A DNA stretch of 64,000 nucleotides from assembly GCA_950295325.1 (NCBI GenBank), contig OX485804.1:21328001-21392000 (forward strand), written 5' to 3'. Within the stretch, counting starts at the first letter, position 1. Every line of letters starts with the position of its first letter. The DNA comes from Polytrichum commune (lineage: Eukaryota > Streptophyta > Polytrichopsida > Polytrichales > Polytrichaceae). Shown piece by piece: positions 32,331-43,064 of the stretch. The notes beneath the pieces were generated by a model, which was given only the letters and a program-made list of their open reading frames with translations, made no database searches and was not told where the DNA came from. Made by a program: the position numbers and the translations under genes.

Positions 32331-32979
32331 ACCATGCTACATCTAGAAAGCATTGTTCAACTTGGTATTATTCACTAAAAATTACTATTCATTGTAGCAT
32401 TATTTACTGTCAAGCATGTGTTTGCATATAATTTTCTTCTTTCACTCTAAAAGCATCTTAGAACACGAATTGATTTTCTTAAAATGTATGGTAAATGGGC
32501 ATGCATTCGTGAATTAAGTATCACTCAATAGAGATTTCAACCCTCACTACTTTCGAGACATGACAAACTAATGTATCATGTATGTTTTGAGAATTAGTAC
32601 CACACGCACTAATTCGGATAATCAATGTACTAAGCATTTGGGGTAAATTTGCTGGGCCAAGCTGCTAGTGGAATTTAATGGAAACTCAATGATTTCACCC
32701 ACATTGATTTTCTAGAAACTCAATTACTATAGCTAACACTAATTTTGTACTAAAAATATTACATGGGTTGTAAATTAATGTGGCCCACATGAATTCTCAT
32801 TATGAAAATTAGTGTGGGCTCTAGAAAATTATTATGGCTTACAGTATTAAGACTATTTAGCATACTTGTTGGAGGAAGTAAGAAAGTGTATTGGTAACAT
32901 GAGCTATGTACACCAAAACCAACAACTAACCTAAAACCAACACCTAAATATCTTGCATAATAATTCAATGTAATGTAGA
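32331..32979. other. Spacer between repeat units R1 and R2
   Basis: AT-rich sequence without a supported gene; not matched elsewhere in the window as far as I could see. Confidence 0.4.
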
Positions 32980-33577
32980 GGATGTCCACCCTCTAAAAAC
33001 ATGATATAGGTGATGGTTTTAGATCACTTAAAAATGTAACTTCGAACCCTCGTAACTTTTGCATACAATATCCAAACAATGTGTTCTTTAGGACATTAAT
33101 TAGAATCCTCTTGCTCTTGCATGCTGACAAGAAACTACATAAACCCAACAATTAATCACAGTGGAAACTGTGCTCAGCGCTTGTTATGTCGGTTAGGGAC
33201 TACCACTAGAAGGAAACAGGGTTCTTTCGAACACGAAAAGGACAGTGTTTTAACAGTATTAAGTGACCAGCACACATGTCATTGAATTTGCAGCCAGTGT
33301 GGACAAGCTGTCATCCTGGACCTGTGCTATTTTTCCGAAATGAGTGTCAGAAATGTGTCGTGGTTAAAGGCCTTTGACTGCGACAGTAATTAATGATTTT
33401 GACGGCCGTGGTAATTAATGATCTCGATCGCCGTGATAATTTATGATAATGGGAGAATTCCAGAGGTACATTAATTTAATCTCACATAATATATCTCCTT
33501 AAAAGAAATGTCCATTAGAAGTCCACTCCTCACCTCCCAAGCCTAGGTATCTACAAGAACCTACTCCCAAATGCCTA

Positions 33578-33690
33578 GCCACCTACCTACCAAGGTGGGC
33601 TAAGCCAAGGGTGGGGGCCAACGGGTTTGATCCTTGAACCTCTTGGCTCCCGCATAGAGGCCTTAGCCACTAAGCCACCACTCCTCATAT
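33578..33690 (-). repeat. tRNA-derived SINE head inside the CACTA element
   Basis: On the minus strand an A-box-like TGGCTTAGTGGCTAAGG is followed by a B-box-like GGTTCAAGG. The stretch starts GGAGTGGTGGCTTAG, as a degraded tRNA 5' end would. It cannot form a complete tRNA. The length and tail of the SINE are unclear. Confidence 0.5.
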
Positions 33691-33829
33691 GATATATGGC
33701 AAGTATTTAAAGTATTTGTATATAGAGGCCCCAAGTTACTCTTTAGCTTCTATATACTGTATATAATATATTATCTACTATATACGGTATAGTATTTACT
33801 ATGTATAGTTTACTATCTTCTATCTACGA

Positions 33830-34110
33830 CATACTATTTACTGTTTTATTTAATGTTTTATTTACTATTTTTACTTACTGTTTTTATAAACTGTTTTTAC
33901 TTACCGTTTGTGTTAACCGTTTTTATTTACTGTTTTTATTTACTGTTTTTACTTCCTTTTTTTAACTTACTTTTTAACTATTTTTTAACTATTTTTTTTT
34001 ACTGTTTTGACTTACTGTTTTGACTTACTGTTTTTATATACTGTTTTTATTTACGGTTTGTATTAACTGTTTTTACTTACTGTTTTTATTTATTGTTTAC
34101 TTTTGTAGAT
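33830..34110. repeat. Degenerate T-rich minisatellite (TACTGTTTTTATT)
   Basis: Many imperfect units of about 10-17 bp of the form TTTACTGTTTTTA are repeated through the stretch, inside the CACTA element. Confidence 0.85.
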
Positions 34111-34260
34111 CTTCTAGCTAGATCTAGATCAAGAAGGAAGTCACCTACCTAATTAAAGATAGAACATTCTTTCACGGACTTCCTTGCCATTGAGTATTTG
34201 CTATTTTAGTGCATTTATGTTGGATGAATGCATGTAATGTCTCTCTTCTACCTTAATTAG

Positions 34261-34484
34261 TACTCCCTCTGTTTCAAAATAAAATTGTGGTTTCTATTTC
34301 AGTGCGGGATTAAGAACAGTGACCGGATTTGAACCACAATGCGCTTTTTAACCAAAATTGGGAGCTGCCGAAAAGTTGCCGACGTCTCTGTCATGCCCGG
34401 AGGAGGTCCGTAACGAAACCATGGTTTTATTCTGGCACGGAGTTTATGCAGAAACCATGGTTTTATTGTGAAACAGAGGGAGTA
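34261..34484. mobile_element. Stowaway-like MITE
   Basis: Ends CTCCCTCTGTTTC and GAAACAGAGGGAG with TA on both sides (34261-34262, 34483-34484). This is the terminal sequence and TA duplication of Stowaway (Tc1/mariner) MITEs in plants. The inner arms share AAACCATGGTTTTAT-type sequence. The element is nested within the CACTA element. It is bracketed by a direct repeat of about 70 bp (34,110-34,177 and 34,507-34,577). Confidence 0.9.
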
Positions 34485-34599
34485 GTTAATTAGGTAGGTG
34501 ACTCCCTTCTAGCTAGATCTAGACCTTGAAGGAAGTCACCTACCTAATTAAAGATAGAACATTCTTTCACGGACTTGTTGCATGACATTAAAGTTACAC

Positions 34600-34724
34600 A
34601 ACTCTTACACATATGTGTAAGAGTTTTAAGCTTTTGCTCGATTTTTGAGCTCCTCAACACAATTCTTACGTGCATGTAAGAATTGTGTTGCGGAGCTCAA
34701 AAATCGAGCAAAAGCTTAAAACTC
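34600..34724. repeat. Perfect palindrome and 49-bp-arm hairpin
   Basis: 34600-34625 is a perfect 26-bp palindrome (13-bp arms, AACTCTTACACAT). It overlaps a hairpin with arms at 34621-34669 and 34676-34724, complementary at 48 of 49 positions, and a 6-nt loop. It lies near the right end of the CACTA element. Confidence 0.95.
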
Positions 34725-34784
34725 CCACACAAAAGCTTTTTGTGTCAAAACTTCGTGTCGAAGAGACCCTGTTTCCTTCTAGTG

Positions 34785-35870
34785 TACATGTCATATTGGA
34801 TGATAAGGCCATGGACCATCAGAGTGCATTGTGTAGTGGGCTGTGTACTGTGTTCCTGGTGACATGAAGCGTGGAGCGTTGGGCAGTGGGCACGTGATTG
34901 CTCTTGCAGCTCTAGTACTGCCCGTGACTGCACTGCAGTACGTGTGCATGGCTGACACAGTCTGCGTCATGTTGGCGGTGCACATGTACAGCCAGTCGTC
35001 AGTTAACTTTAATGCAATAATTAATGCAGTCCATTAACGTTAATGGGCTCATAAGCAATCAAGTACTCATGAGCAACCTGGTCCTTTACAGGTTAATTAA
35101 CTCAGACTCTTTTGTCATTACTCTTGACTGCAAATAACTTAACTGCAAGATTAGTGTCGTTAATTAGTCCATCCCTGCAGTACTAGTTAAGTTAGGCCTT
35201 GTTCTTCCAGGTACGCACCAACCAATGACCATGCATGCATGGTGAGAGCAATCCACGCCCTCCTAGTTGCCTACAGTAACTTACTCCAGGCGCTTAATTA
35301 CCTCCTCTGGCAGCGATATATAACATATATACGACTATAATACAATAACATGCAGGCCCAAAAACAGTGCCATGTATGCAGCAGGCCCAATAATTACTTC
35401 AGTCATATATATAACATACTTCAATTACTCAGCCACGCACAGAGCTAGCAAGCATTCCTGGCTCCTGCAGGGTGAATGTTCCCAAGGAATGTCAAAATTC
35501 CGGCGTGATAAGTTATAACGCCGAGACTTATTTGTAATCTGCAGCGCCAGTAGTAACTTAACTGTGCCGCAGTAGTACCTCCTTCCTCCTCAACAATATC
35601 TCTGGCCCTTTCAAAGCCCTGACGCCTGAGGACACACCTGAACTGGTCGCCCTCTATCATGCATGCTGGCTGCATTAAAAAGCTAACGCGGCTTTGCAAG
35701 GACAAGTCCGGCGTTGGCAGCCACGTCAATTTCGTCAGAGCCCACACTCGTGTGGGCATGTACACTCCTGTCCAGTACACTGCCAACACGTGAATATCTA
35801 CACTCTATGTAATATTCATTAATTAGAGCCACTTGCTCTTCAAAGTTAAGTTACACCATGCTATTATCTT
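34785..35870. repeat. Repeat unit R, copy 2, right part
   Basis: Continues copy 2 after the CACTA insertion and is collinear with copies 1 and 3. An exon-like fragment lies at 35,579-35,669. The site where the pogo-like element of block B inserted is here intact (TA at 35799-35800). Confidence 0.85.
35579..35669 (-). pseudogene. Exon-like fragment, copy 2
   Basis: Minus-strand stretch between TTTTTAATGCAG and GTACTACTG. Open in the frame MIEGDQFRCVLRRQ then GFERARDIVEEEG. The sense and borders look like one internal exon of a host gene carried in a repeat. The parent gene is not recognised. No neighbouring exon is convincing, so a captured fragment is more likely than a live gene. Confidence 0.5.
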
Positions 35871-36412
35871 TATACTACAATACACTCATCCTTCCCAATT
35901 AGTGCGTGTTGTGAGTCGGAGTTACGCAGTGCAACAACATCTTACTCAAGCATACAAATAGTAAGTGACACTAAATACAATACTTAGTGTAGTTCTCATT
36001 AGTGTCGTTACATGCCCGCCAATTTTTGCAACCCATTCCTAGCCACCTAAATCCACATTCTATGAGAGATATGTGATCTTTAATGACTACTTGAAAGTTA
36101 GGGTACTAAAACATGATGAAAAAAATCAAACATATATATATATATATTTATATTTATATAGATGGATGTTGAATAGTGGAAATACAATCAAAACAATTCC
36201 TAGAATATTATCATAATGGACTATGCACATTGTATGAAAGAATCTTATAATACAATCTTATCGTAGGATGTTTTGATCAAATCTAGCATGTTATAATTAT
36301 TGACTTGCATTTAGTCCAATTTTTCTTTACTAATAAATATATCCAATATAAAAACCTGACCATCTATAAGTTTGTAGCCGATCCATCTCAAATGACTTGG
36401 ACTAGACTTGTT

Positions 36413-38128
36413 TGGGCCTTTAAAATTAATTCCAGTATCAAATAAACCATTAGCAACAACTTTTCATTTATATACAATTAAAATTGAGGTCTAGAAAGCT
36501 AAGACTTTAGATGATCTAATGAATACACAATAAGCTCCAAGAATTGAAGTGCTATATTCGCTTGTCTGGACCCCCGAGATCATTGGATGATGGTCACCAA
36601 GGCTACCTCCACATCACTACATTTATTTATTTCTTATTATAGTCTCCATGAGATAAGATGAATGTACTAAACAAAATCGCAAACCCATGAATATAAAGAG
36701 TTTGATTTGTAAGATTGGTTGAAGATTCGTACACTTGTGTATATAGGGCATACATTGAGCCCTTTAGAGGCTTGGGATACGTTGTGGATGAAGAGGTTCC
36801 AATATAAAAAAACACCCGACAAGATTAAGGGTTAATTCATTCCAATTCGACACCAATAGACTACCTCGGGTCTCTAACACTACTTTTGAAATAAAAATTT
36901 CTAAACATTGTCATTCACAAGTTCCAATATACTTTATTGAATGTTCACCTCCACAATGGATGAGTTAATGTAGGCACCACAAATCCCTAGCCACCCTTAG
37001 TTCATCAAGGGTGAACATATGAGACACAACTGAAAGTTGAGATGATTGCGACTAAGATTTTGATGAATGTACAAGAGGTTAGATAAACCAATGATTATTT
37101 AAAATAAACATGTTTATAAAAGATAAAAGATAAAAAAATATATAAATTGATTTTTTTTAAATGAATTATACATACACAATTGATAATTATGTGGGAATTA
37201 GGATAAACATGTTGTTCTTTGCAATATATGTATAATATATAAGAAGATTATGAATGATGTAAGAAATAATATAATATAAATTTTTATAAATTTTGAAATA
37301 TACATGTATAAAATGTAGCAATATGTAAAAAATATAAGAAACCTATTGCTATTTGAAATGAAAATATATGTCGGAATAATATAGGAACATTATAAACTCA
37401 CATCTTTTTAAAATTATATAGTAAATTTTTGTAGACACTTATAGTAAATTTTTGGAGAGAACAGTGACAACTACTTATTTACAAGGGGGGTACTATCTTT
37501 GAGAATTAGAATATGAGGAGTTCTTAAAGTAGAAAATATCTATTGAGCGTAAAATTTTAATATCCTATTATTAATTAAAAAATAGAATGCATTAAATATT
37601 AAATACCTTATTTTTCTTACAATTTTTTGATAGCCTTTAAATTTTAGCCAAGGGGGGGGGATGCATTGTGAATTGGCATTTAAACAACATGATAACATGA
37701 TGCATTGTTGTGGTATGCCAAGAAGAAAACACAATAGAAATTAATCACACCACGAAGATTGTAATAGAGAATGCAAGTAGAGTGCAACCTAAACATTTAG
37801 TGTGTTAAGAAACACAACTCTCCAACATTTGCAAGATAGCAAGAGTTCGTACAACATTTGCAAAAGAATTTCAAACTTTAATGATTGTCTCAAATACACC
37901 CCTTCCTATCGACATTTAAACAATATCGACATTTTTGTTATAATTGATTTACATTAATTTGCGCCTTATATTTTATATAGAATTCTTTAAAATTTTACCT
38001 CAAATGAATATATACTACCCTATATTTTATCGCTTTTAACATACCGTTTGTGCCCCCCCAGGGTTTTGAATTTTGTGAGAAAAAACTTATAGATATTTGG
38101 AGTGAGTAACCTACTTTGGGAATCAATT
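36413..38128. other. Spacer between blocks A and B
   Basis: Very AT-rich, with no gene. The part at about 37,775-38,060 matches 52,590-52,940 (shared AACATTTGCAAGATAGCAAG), so a dispersed repeat lies here. Homopolymer G runs are at 37,482 and 37,651. Confidence 0.55.
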
Positions 38129-39050
38129 TAATGTACTCTTAGTTGCATTATTAACCTTTTAAGACTCTAAAATCGATTTCATTCATTTCTTTTTTGTGGT
38201 ATCTTATTCGATATAGTTGAACTCCGTATATACCGTAGCAAAATATTGATGTTAAGAGAAGATAAGGAAATTTGGTATGCATGGGGTATGGGATATAATA
38301 AGGGTTTTCACATAGCTTATTAAATGATTTTAATTTTATTGTATGTGTAGTATTATACCTTATTATACCTTATTTTAATAAATAATACTTCTACTATCAT
38401 AGCACTTTCATGCTTTAATTTATTATGACTTTATTATAGGTTGTTGGTCCTTATTTTTCTGATAACCTCGGTCCTCACTCATCCCTACATGCTAAGCAAA
38501 GATGACAACAATTTGTCATGGCGTGTTTTGAGGTAGGGTGTAGAATGTTAGAGAGGGCATTCTCTTCCTCTACAGTCAAGAGCCTGCATAAGTAATTTGT
38601 AGACACAATTTCAGTTCCCATGAGCTCCATAGTGTTACAAAGTCATTGTTATGCAATCATGGGCTTGCAACTCCTACATTCACTTAGTACGTTGTGCATG
38701 CCTAGTTTATATGAGGATAAATTTGTATGTCACTCTACTAAAGGAATGGGCCAATGCATTCATGAAGGGAACATGAGTGTGTGCAAACATATAACTTGTC
38801 GATCTGTTCGTTACATCCCCCAGTTGATAACTCTCCATATTATAAACCTCTATGTATATTGTTTGTAATATTCTAGAAAATTAGTCATGTATGCAAGTTG
38901 TTTTATTTTTATATTGTTCTTGTAGGTGATAGACAGAGCTTAGAGGTTTCCACAAATATAAATGTATATTATACTAACACTTATTACAATTCCATCATTA
39001 TTATTTTAAACTTTTTTTTGAAAGTTGAACTACATGTATCCTAGCTTGGG

Positions 39051-39840
39051 CTCGGGGGGTGCACCTTTCATTAAAACCTAGAATCACGTGCGTTCACTAC
39101 ATACTCTAAAAACCCCCTATATACAAGTTATTTTTTGTGAAATGAAGTAATACACATACAATTGCAACAATAAATATACAAGTGACAATATGTATACACA
39201 AAAAAACATCCATTCATATATAGTCATTAACATAAGTATACAAATATACTTTTGAACAATAATAAACCCCTATAATATGTATAACAAAATATCCTAGCTT
39301 TCAACAACAAAGTCGTTGAAAACTTTTTCATCTCCCGGATGTAACTCATAAACATTTGATTCACCAATATATGTCATTGCATTGTAGCCAATGCAAATAT
39401 TGTCTTTAAGTCTACCATCAAATGATCAGTAAGATAATATGTCCACTTGTTGTTAGCCCCTTTTTGATACCAACATAAACCAATCTCCTTGTTACTTTGA
39501 GCTGAACGAATCATTTCAAAACCCTAATACTGCCTCTTTCCCCGATATTACCTTGACACCTTGTACATGGTTCATACTACCCTATAAGGTTGCTAATGAA
39601 AATCGTTAATCCTAGTTAATCATAATTTCATCCAATATGAAAACTTATGATATGTAGTATAGTAACAGTACCATACAAGTACAATTATTGTATACTTTTT
39701 AAAGGCCTTCCATATATGTATGTAACTATAAATTATAACATGTATACCATATGTATACGTAATACGGCAAGGTCCAAATCAATACCCCTCCTGTGCACTC
39801 ACGTATACTCGTACATGTTTAGTACAGTGCACCCCCCGAG
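39051..39840. mobile_element. hAT-like element, family CTCGGGGGG, long member
   Basis: 14-bp terminal inverted repeats CTCGGGGGGTGCAC. A perfect 8-bp duplication AGCTTGGG lies at 39043-39050 and 39841-39848. Block A has the single-copy empty site at 11731-11738. The 790-bp interior holds a minus-strand stretch with coding-like phrases (IGYNAMTYIGESNVYELHPG, interrupted upstream) but no transposase motif. That stretch could be a captured gene fragment. Confidence 0.92.
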
Positions 39841-40777
39841 AGCTTGGGCAAGCTCCTCCAAAATTTTCTTGTATTACTGTAACTACTAAATGTTTAAAAA
39901 TGATATTCAATAAAACCATATTCACCTATATATATAGTAATATTTTTATAAGAGTATGAAAGGTTAAGGTCCATCTAGGTCGTATATCATTCAAACATAG
40001 GTGTCCAATTAGGAAGAGTGACCACATGAGACACACATGTCTTATAACATGTACATGAATTATGACCTTTTTATTTGATATTTTGAAACGTTCCTTCTAT
40101 ACAATCTGTTTTGAAGAGATCGTGGAAAACTCTAGGTTTCTAGAATCTTTATTATAATGTGTTATTATGAGAAGAAATAACCTAAACTTCTGAGGAGACC
40201 TATGAATAATACGGAAATTGATGCGCCATGCTTACATCAAGTAATATACATCTATTGTATATGAATTTCATTGTATGGTACATTATTGAAAGTGTCCTAT
40301 TAGTGTAAGTCTAGTATGCGACTGCATGTATAGTGCATATGCTCATTAAATACAACAACATGTAACTCAAACAACATCACTTATGAATTTATTAAACATA
40401 TGCTATGAGATAGTGCCATCAGAAACACAATAACACACAGTTGTACACTCAACTTGACATACCTCAAGATTAAATCAATCTATGGATCTCGGAATTGTCT
40501 CTTATACAAGAGGGGCACCCAATGGTATGAATAGTCACAATTTAATATTTCAAATATGCATCTACCATATTCCCATATACAATGGAAGACATGATAGTGG
40601 TGATGGTGAGGCGGTGGCTCCAATGTTCCCTAAATTTATCATTATGGTGGTCCCATCCTAATTAATACTCTTTCCAAAAAAAAAAACAATTTGACATTGG
40701 CAAAGGTTTATGGGTCGCTCTGGTGGTGCATGTGGACGCATGCTAGGGTCTTGGGTGGTACACACGGATTTGGGGAC

Positions 40778-42100
40778 CACTGGAGGGATTAGAAAGTTAT
40801 GCCCCCTCCCCACTTGACATTAGCAAATAACCAAAGACTTCCCTAAAACCCGGGTAAAGCTCCCTCGGTTATAGTGGACACGTCCGGCTATCCCAATGCA
40901 CCTACAAGAACTTGCTCCGGAGATTTCCAAGTAGGTTTTAGTTAAGTAGCTTTCACACATGCTCATTGTTTTATCTACCAACCAATGAATGTTGGATAGT
41001 TTTTGTCCCATCCTCAAATGCCTTAATACCAGGGTTGTCTATCGCGACGTCCTGCCACCGTCATGACGTCATGACGTGTCGTGTCGGGGCGGACCCCTCC
41101 GTCACGACATAATAGGGTCCACGTAGGGTCATACTAGGGGAAAGCTAATAGGGTGGGTAAAATACTTACCTTCTTGCCAAGGTGGCATCCAATGTGGCAG
41201 AAAAATCCGATGTGGATGTGCATATTTCCCTTGCCAAGTAAATCATTTTGCCTTTGTGTTAATCATTATGTTAAAATCAAAGTAGTAAAATATGACAAAT
41301 GAGGGTGTGGGGGGGAGGGGAACGGAGCGGACGGGGACGGGAACGGGGGCGGGAACGGATGCGGACGGGGGGAACGTCGGATGGAGGGCCGGATGGGGGC
41401 CGGATGGAGGCCATATGGGGTACGGATGGGGGCCGGATTGGGGGGGAAGGGGGTTCGGATTAGGGGGGGGGGGGCGGATGGGGGCCGGATGGGGTGCCGG
41501 ATGGGGGAGGGGAACGTAGGGAGCGGGGGGAACGGGGGGGGGGGGGGGGGGACGGGCGCTAGTATTTTTTTTTCCCACTTTACCTCTACTTTGCTGACAT
41601 GGCACCATACGTGGACATCGTAAATCCTACGTGTCCTGATTGGGGTAATGTAATTACACAAAAAAATACGGTAAAATTCAAGTTCGTCAGGATAAAGACA
41701 GCATCCGGCATAATGTCGTGACAGATACGTGTCGTGACGCCACGACATTATGTCGGGATTAGCCTCCGTCACGACACAATAGACAACCCTGCTTAATACT
41801 TACCATCGGTTTTTGTTAATGGAGCTCCTCGTGCCCTCATAGCTAAGACTAAAAGCAACCAATCACAAAAGCGGGAGGCAACACTTTTAGAGGTCCTACA
41901 TTCTTGCCTCATGTCTAGGTACTGATGGGAGGGTCGGTATTTTTAGCTTAAAACCTCCACTTTTAAGCCATGCCACATCATTTGCCAACTAGGCTCGGCA
42001 CTAGATAATGTTCATGGTGTGAACACTCATTTTTAAGAACCCACTTTTAGGCTTAGCTAATGTCAAGTGGGGAGGGGGCATTAGTCATATTTGTATAGTG
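40778..42100. mobile_element. CACTA-like element of the ATGCCCCCTCCCC family
   Basis: Starts CACTGGAGGG and ends TATAGTG. Within both arms ATGCCCCCTCCCCACTTGAC appears in inverted order. Its body is the inverse of the two bodies at 1534-2653. Block A lacks the insertion (GGGGACTAATAACATG at about 12,653). A 3-bp duplication is not clean, so the outermost boundaries are less certain than the inner repeats. It contains the nested element at 41,030-41,791. Confidence 0.75.
41030..41791. mobile_element. Nested hAT-like element with G-rich core
   Basis: Terminal inverted repeats CAGGGTTGTCTAT, a typical hAT end. A perfect 8-bp duplication CTTAATAC lies at 41022-41029 and 41792-41799. Just inside both ends the motif CGTCACGACA and its complement recur several times, as hAT subterminal repeats do. 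The core at about 41,295-41,560 is a strand-biased G-rich run of GGGGGCCGGAT-like units. Proline-rich frames on the other strand here are a by-product of that composition. Confidence 0.92.
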
Positions 42101-42490
42101 GTATTAACATGCACATGTAAGCTCAATACACTGATTATCCGATTTAGACTTGCGTGTTACTATTCGGAGTTACACAACGCTATAATTATGTCATGACAAT
42201 GTATCCATTTTACCAAGCAAACTTGTCATTCGTATATGTTCTACAATGTGCGAACAACCGATTGAACTTTTGTCAGTAGAATTGAACTCTTGAGTAAGAT
42301 GTTATTGCATTGCGTAATTACAAATAGTAACTCACACTAAATGGGCTAATTGGTGCACTCATTGTTCATGCACACTCCCATTTTTTGGAGTAAGTAAAAG
42401 ATTACATAAATGGGTCAGTTGGTGATTGGTAAATTGACAAGACTTTTGCAATGAGTTCAACCACATGTGTTCACAAGTGTGGACTGCTAA

Positions 42491-43064
42491 GGGGATGTTT
42501 ACACCATGGACCATGAAGTTGTCCCAAGGCCTTGTAAAATATTTGCTTGGTTGTTGAACTCGTCCCGAGACCACTTCGGTTTACACCAAGGGAAAAATGT
42601 TAAATTGACCATGGAGTTTGAGGTCCCAAAAGACATATTGTAAGGCCTACATTATTCACTAACATGGTCCAATAGGTTTTGTGGTGGGAGAGGCAAAAGC
42701 GGTGGCCTAGTAGGAAAAAGCAAGGGCCCATGGTAGAGAAAAGTTGTTATAATGAATTTTGAATGAAGTTTTCTTTTGGGAAGAGAAGATGAAGATAAGA
42801 GATGACAAGGGAATGGTCAAACTTAATTTAATTTTTTTTAAACTGCCTTTTCTAGGCATATGTTTAAATATCCATCACATTCACTTCTTGGTGCATGGTC
42901 ATTCCTCTTGGTCCACATTTGGTTTACACTTAGCAAAGGGCCCAAAGGCTTTGTAAATTGATCTTTTAAGAAATCAAACCATGAAAGCTGGACCACGAAA
43001 TCAAACCATGGAAAAATGCCATCTTCCATAGTCCGACTTCATGGTCCATGGTGTAAACCGGTCC
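42491..43064. mobile_element. PIF/Harbinger (Tourist-like) MITE, copy in block B
   Basis: Block B counterpart of 13,053-13,631, with TAA on both sides (42488-42490, 43065-43067) and the GGACCATGAAGT motif in both arms. Confidence 0.85.

Larger units (their letters stand above)
33204..34784. mobile_element. CACTA non-autonomous element with TAC duplication
   Basis: The ends are CACTAGAAGGAAACAGGG and its complement, and pairing continues into TTCGAACACGA against TCGTGTCGAA. The flanks are TAC at 33201-33203 and TAC at 34785-34787, a perfect 3-bp duplication. Empty sites (GGGGACTACATGCC) exist in repeat copies 1 (near 31,325) and 3 (near 54,146). The 1,581-bp interior has no transposase. It carries a SINE-like piece, a T-rich minisatellite, a Stowaway-like MITE and strong hairpins. 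Confidence 0.92.
10815..36412. repeat. Large duplicated block A
   Basis: This segment aligns in the same orientation with block B at 38,129-56,735. The start is sharp (AATGTACTTTTAGTTGCATT against AATGTACTCTTAGTTGCATT). Similarity by eye is high, perhaps 85-90 percent, in collinear stretches. Block A is longer because it carries the 6.8-kb element, the hAT-like element at 22,099, extra hairpin units, and a second copy of the 31.1-32.3 kb region that itself holds a CACTA element. The last shared stretch contains the motif CCGATCCATCTCAAATGACT near 36,379. Most of the block is non-coding repeat DNA. Confidence 0.9.

Noticed and set aside
33578-33690. Functional tRNA gene on the minus strand
   Set aside because: A-box and B-box-like sequences are present but the arms do not pair into a full cloverleaf and no acceptor stem is evident; a SINE head fits better.
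41243-41772. Proline-rich frames of 120-170 codons opposite the G-rich core
   Set aside because: They are read from runs of C in an hAT element; every frame is open because of composition, so coding is not supported.
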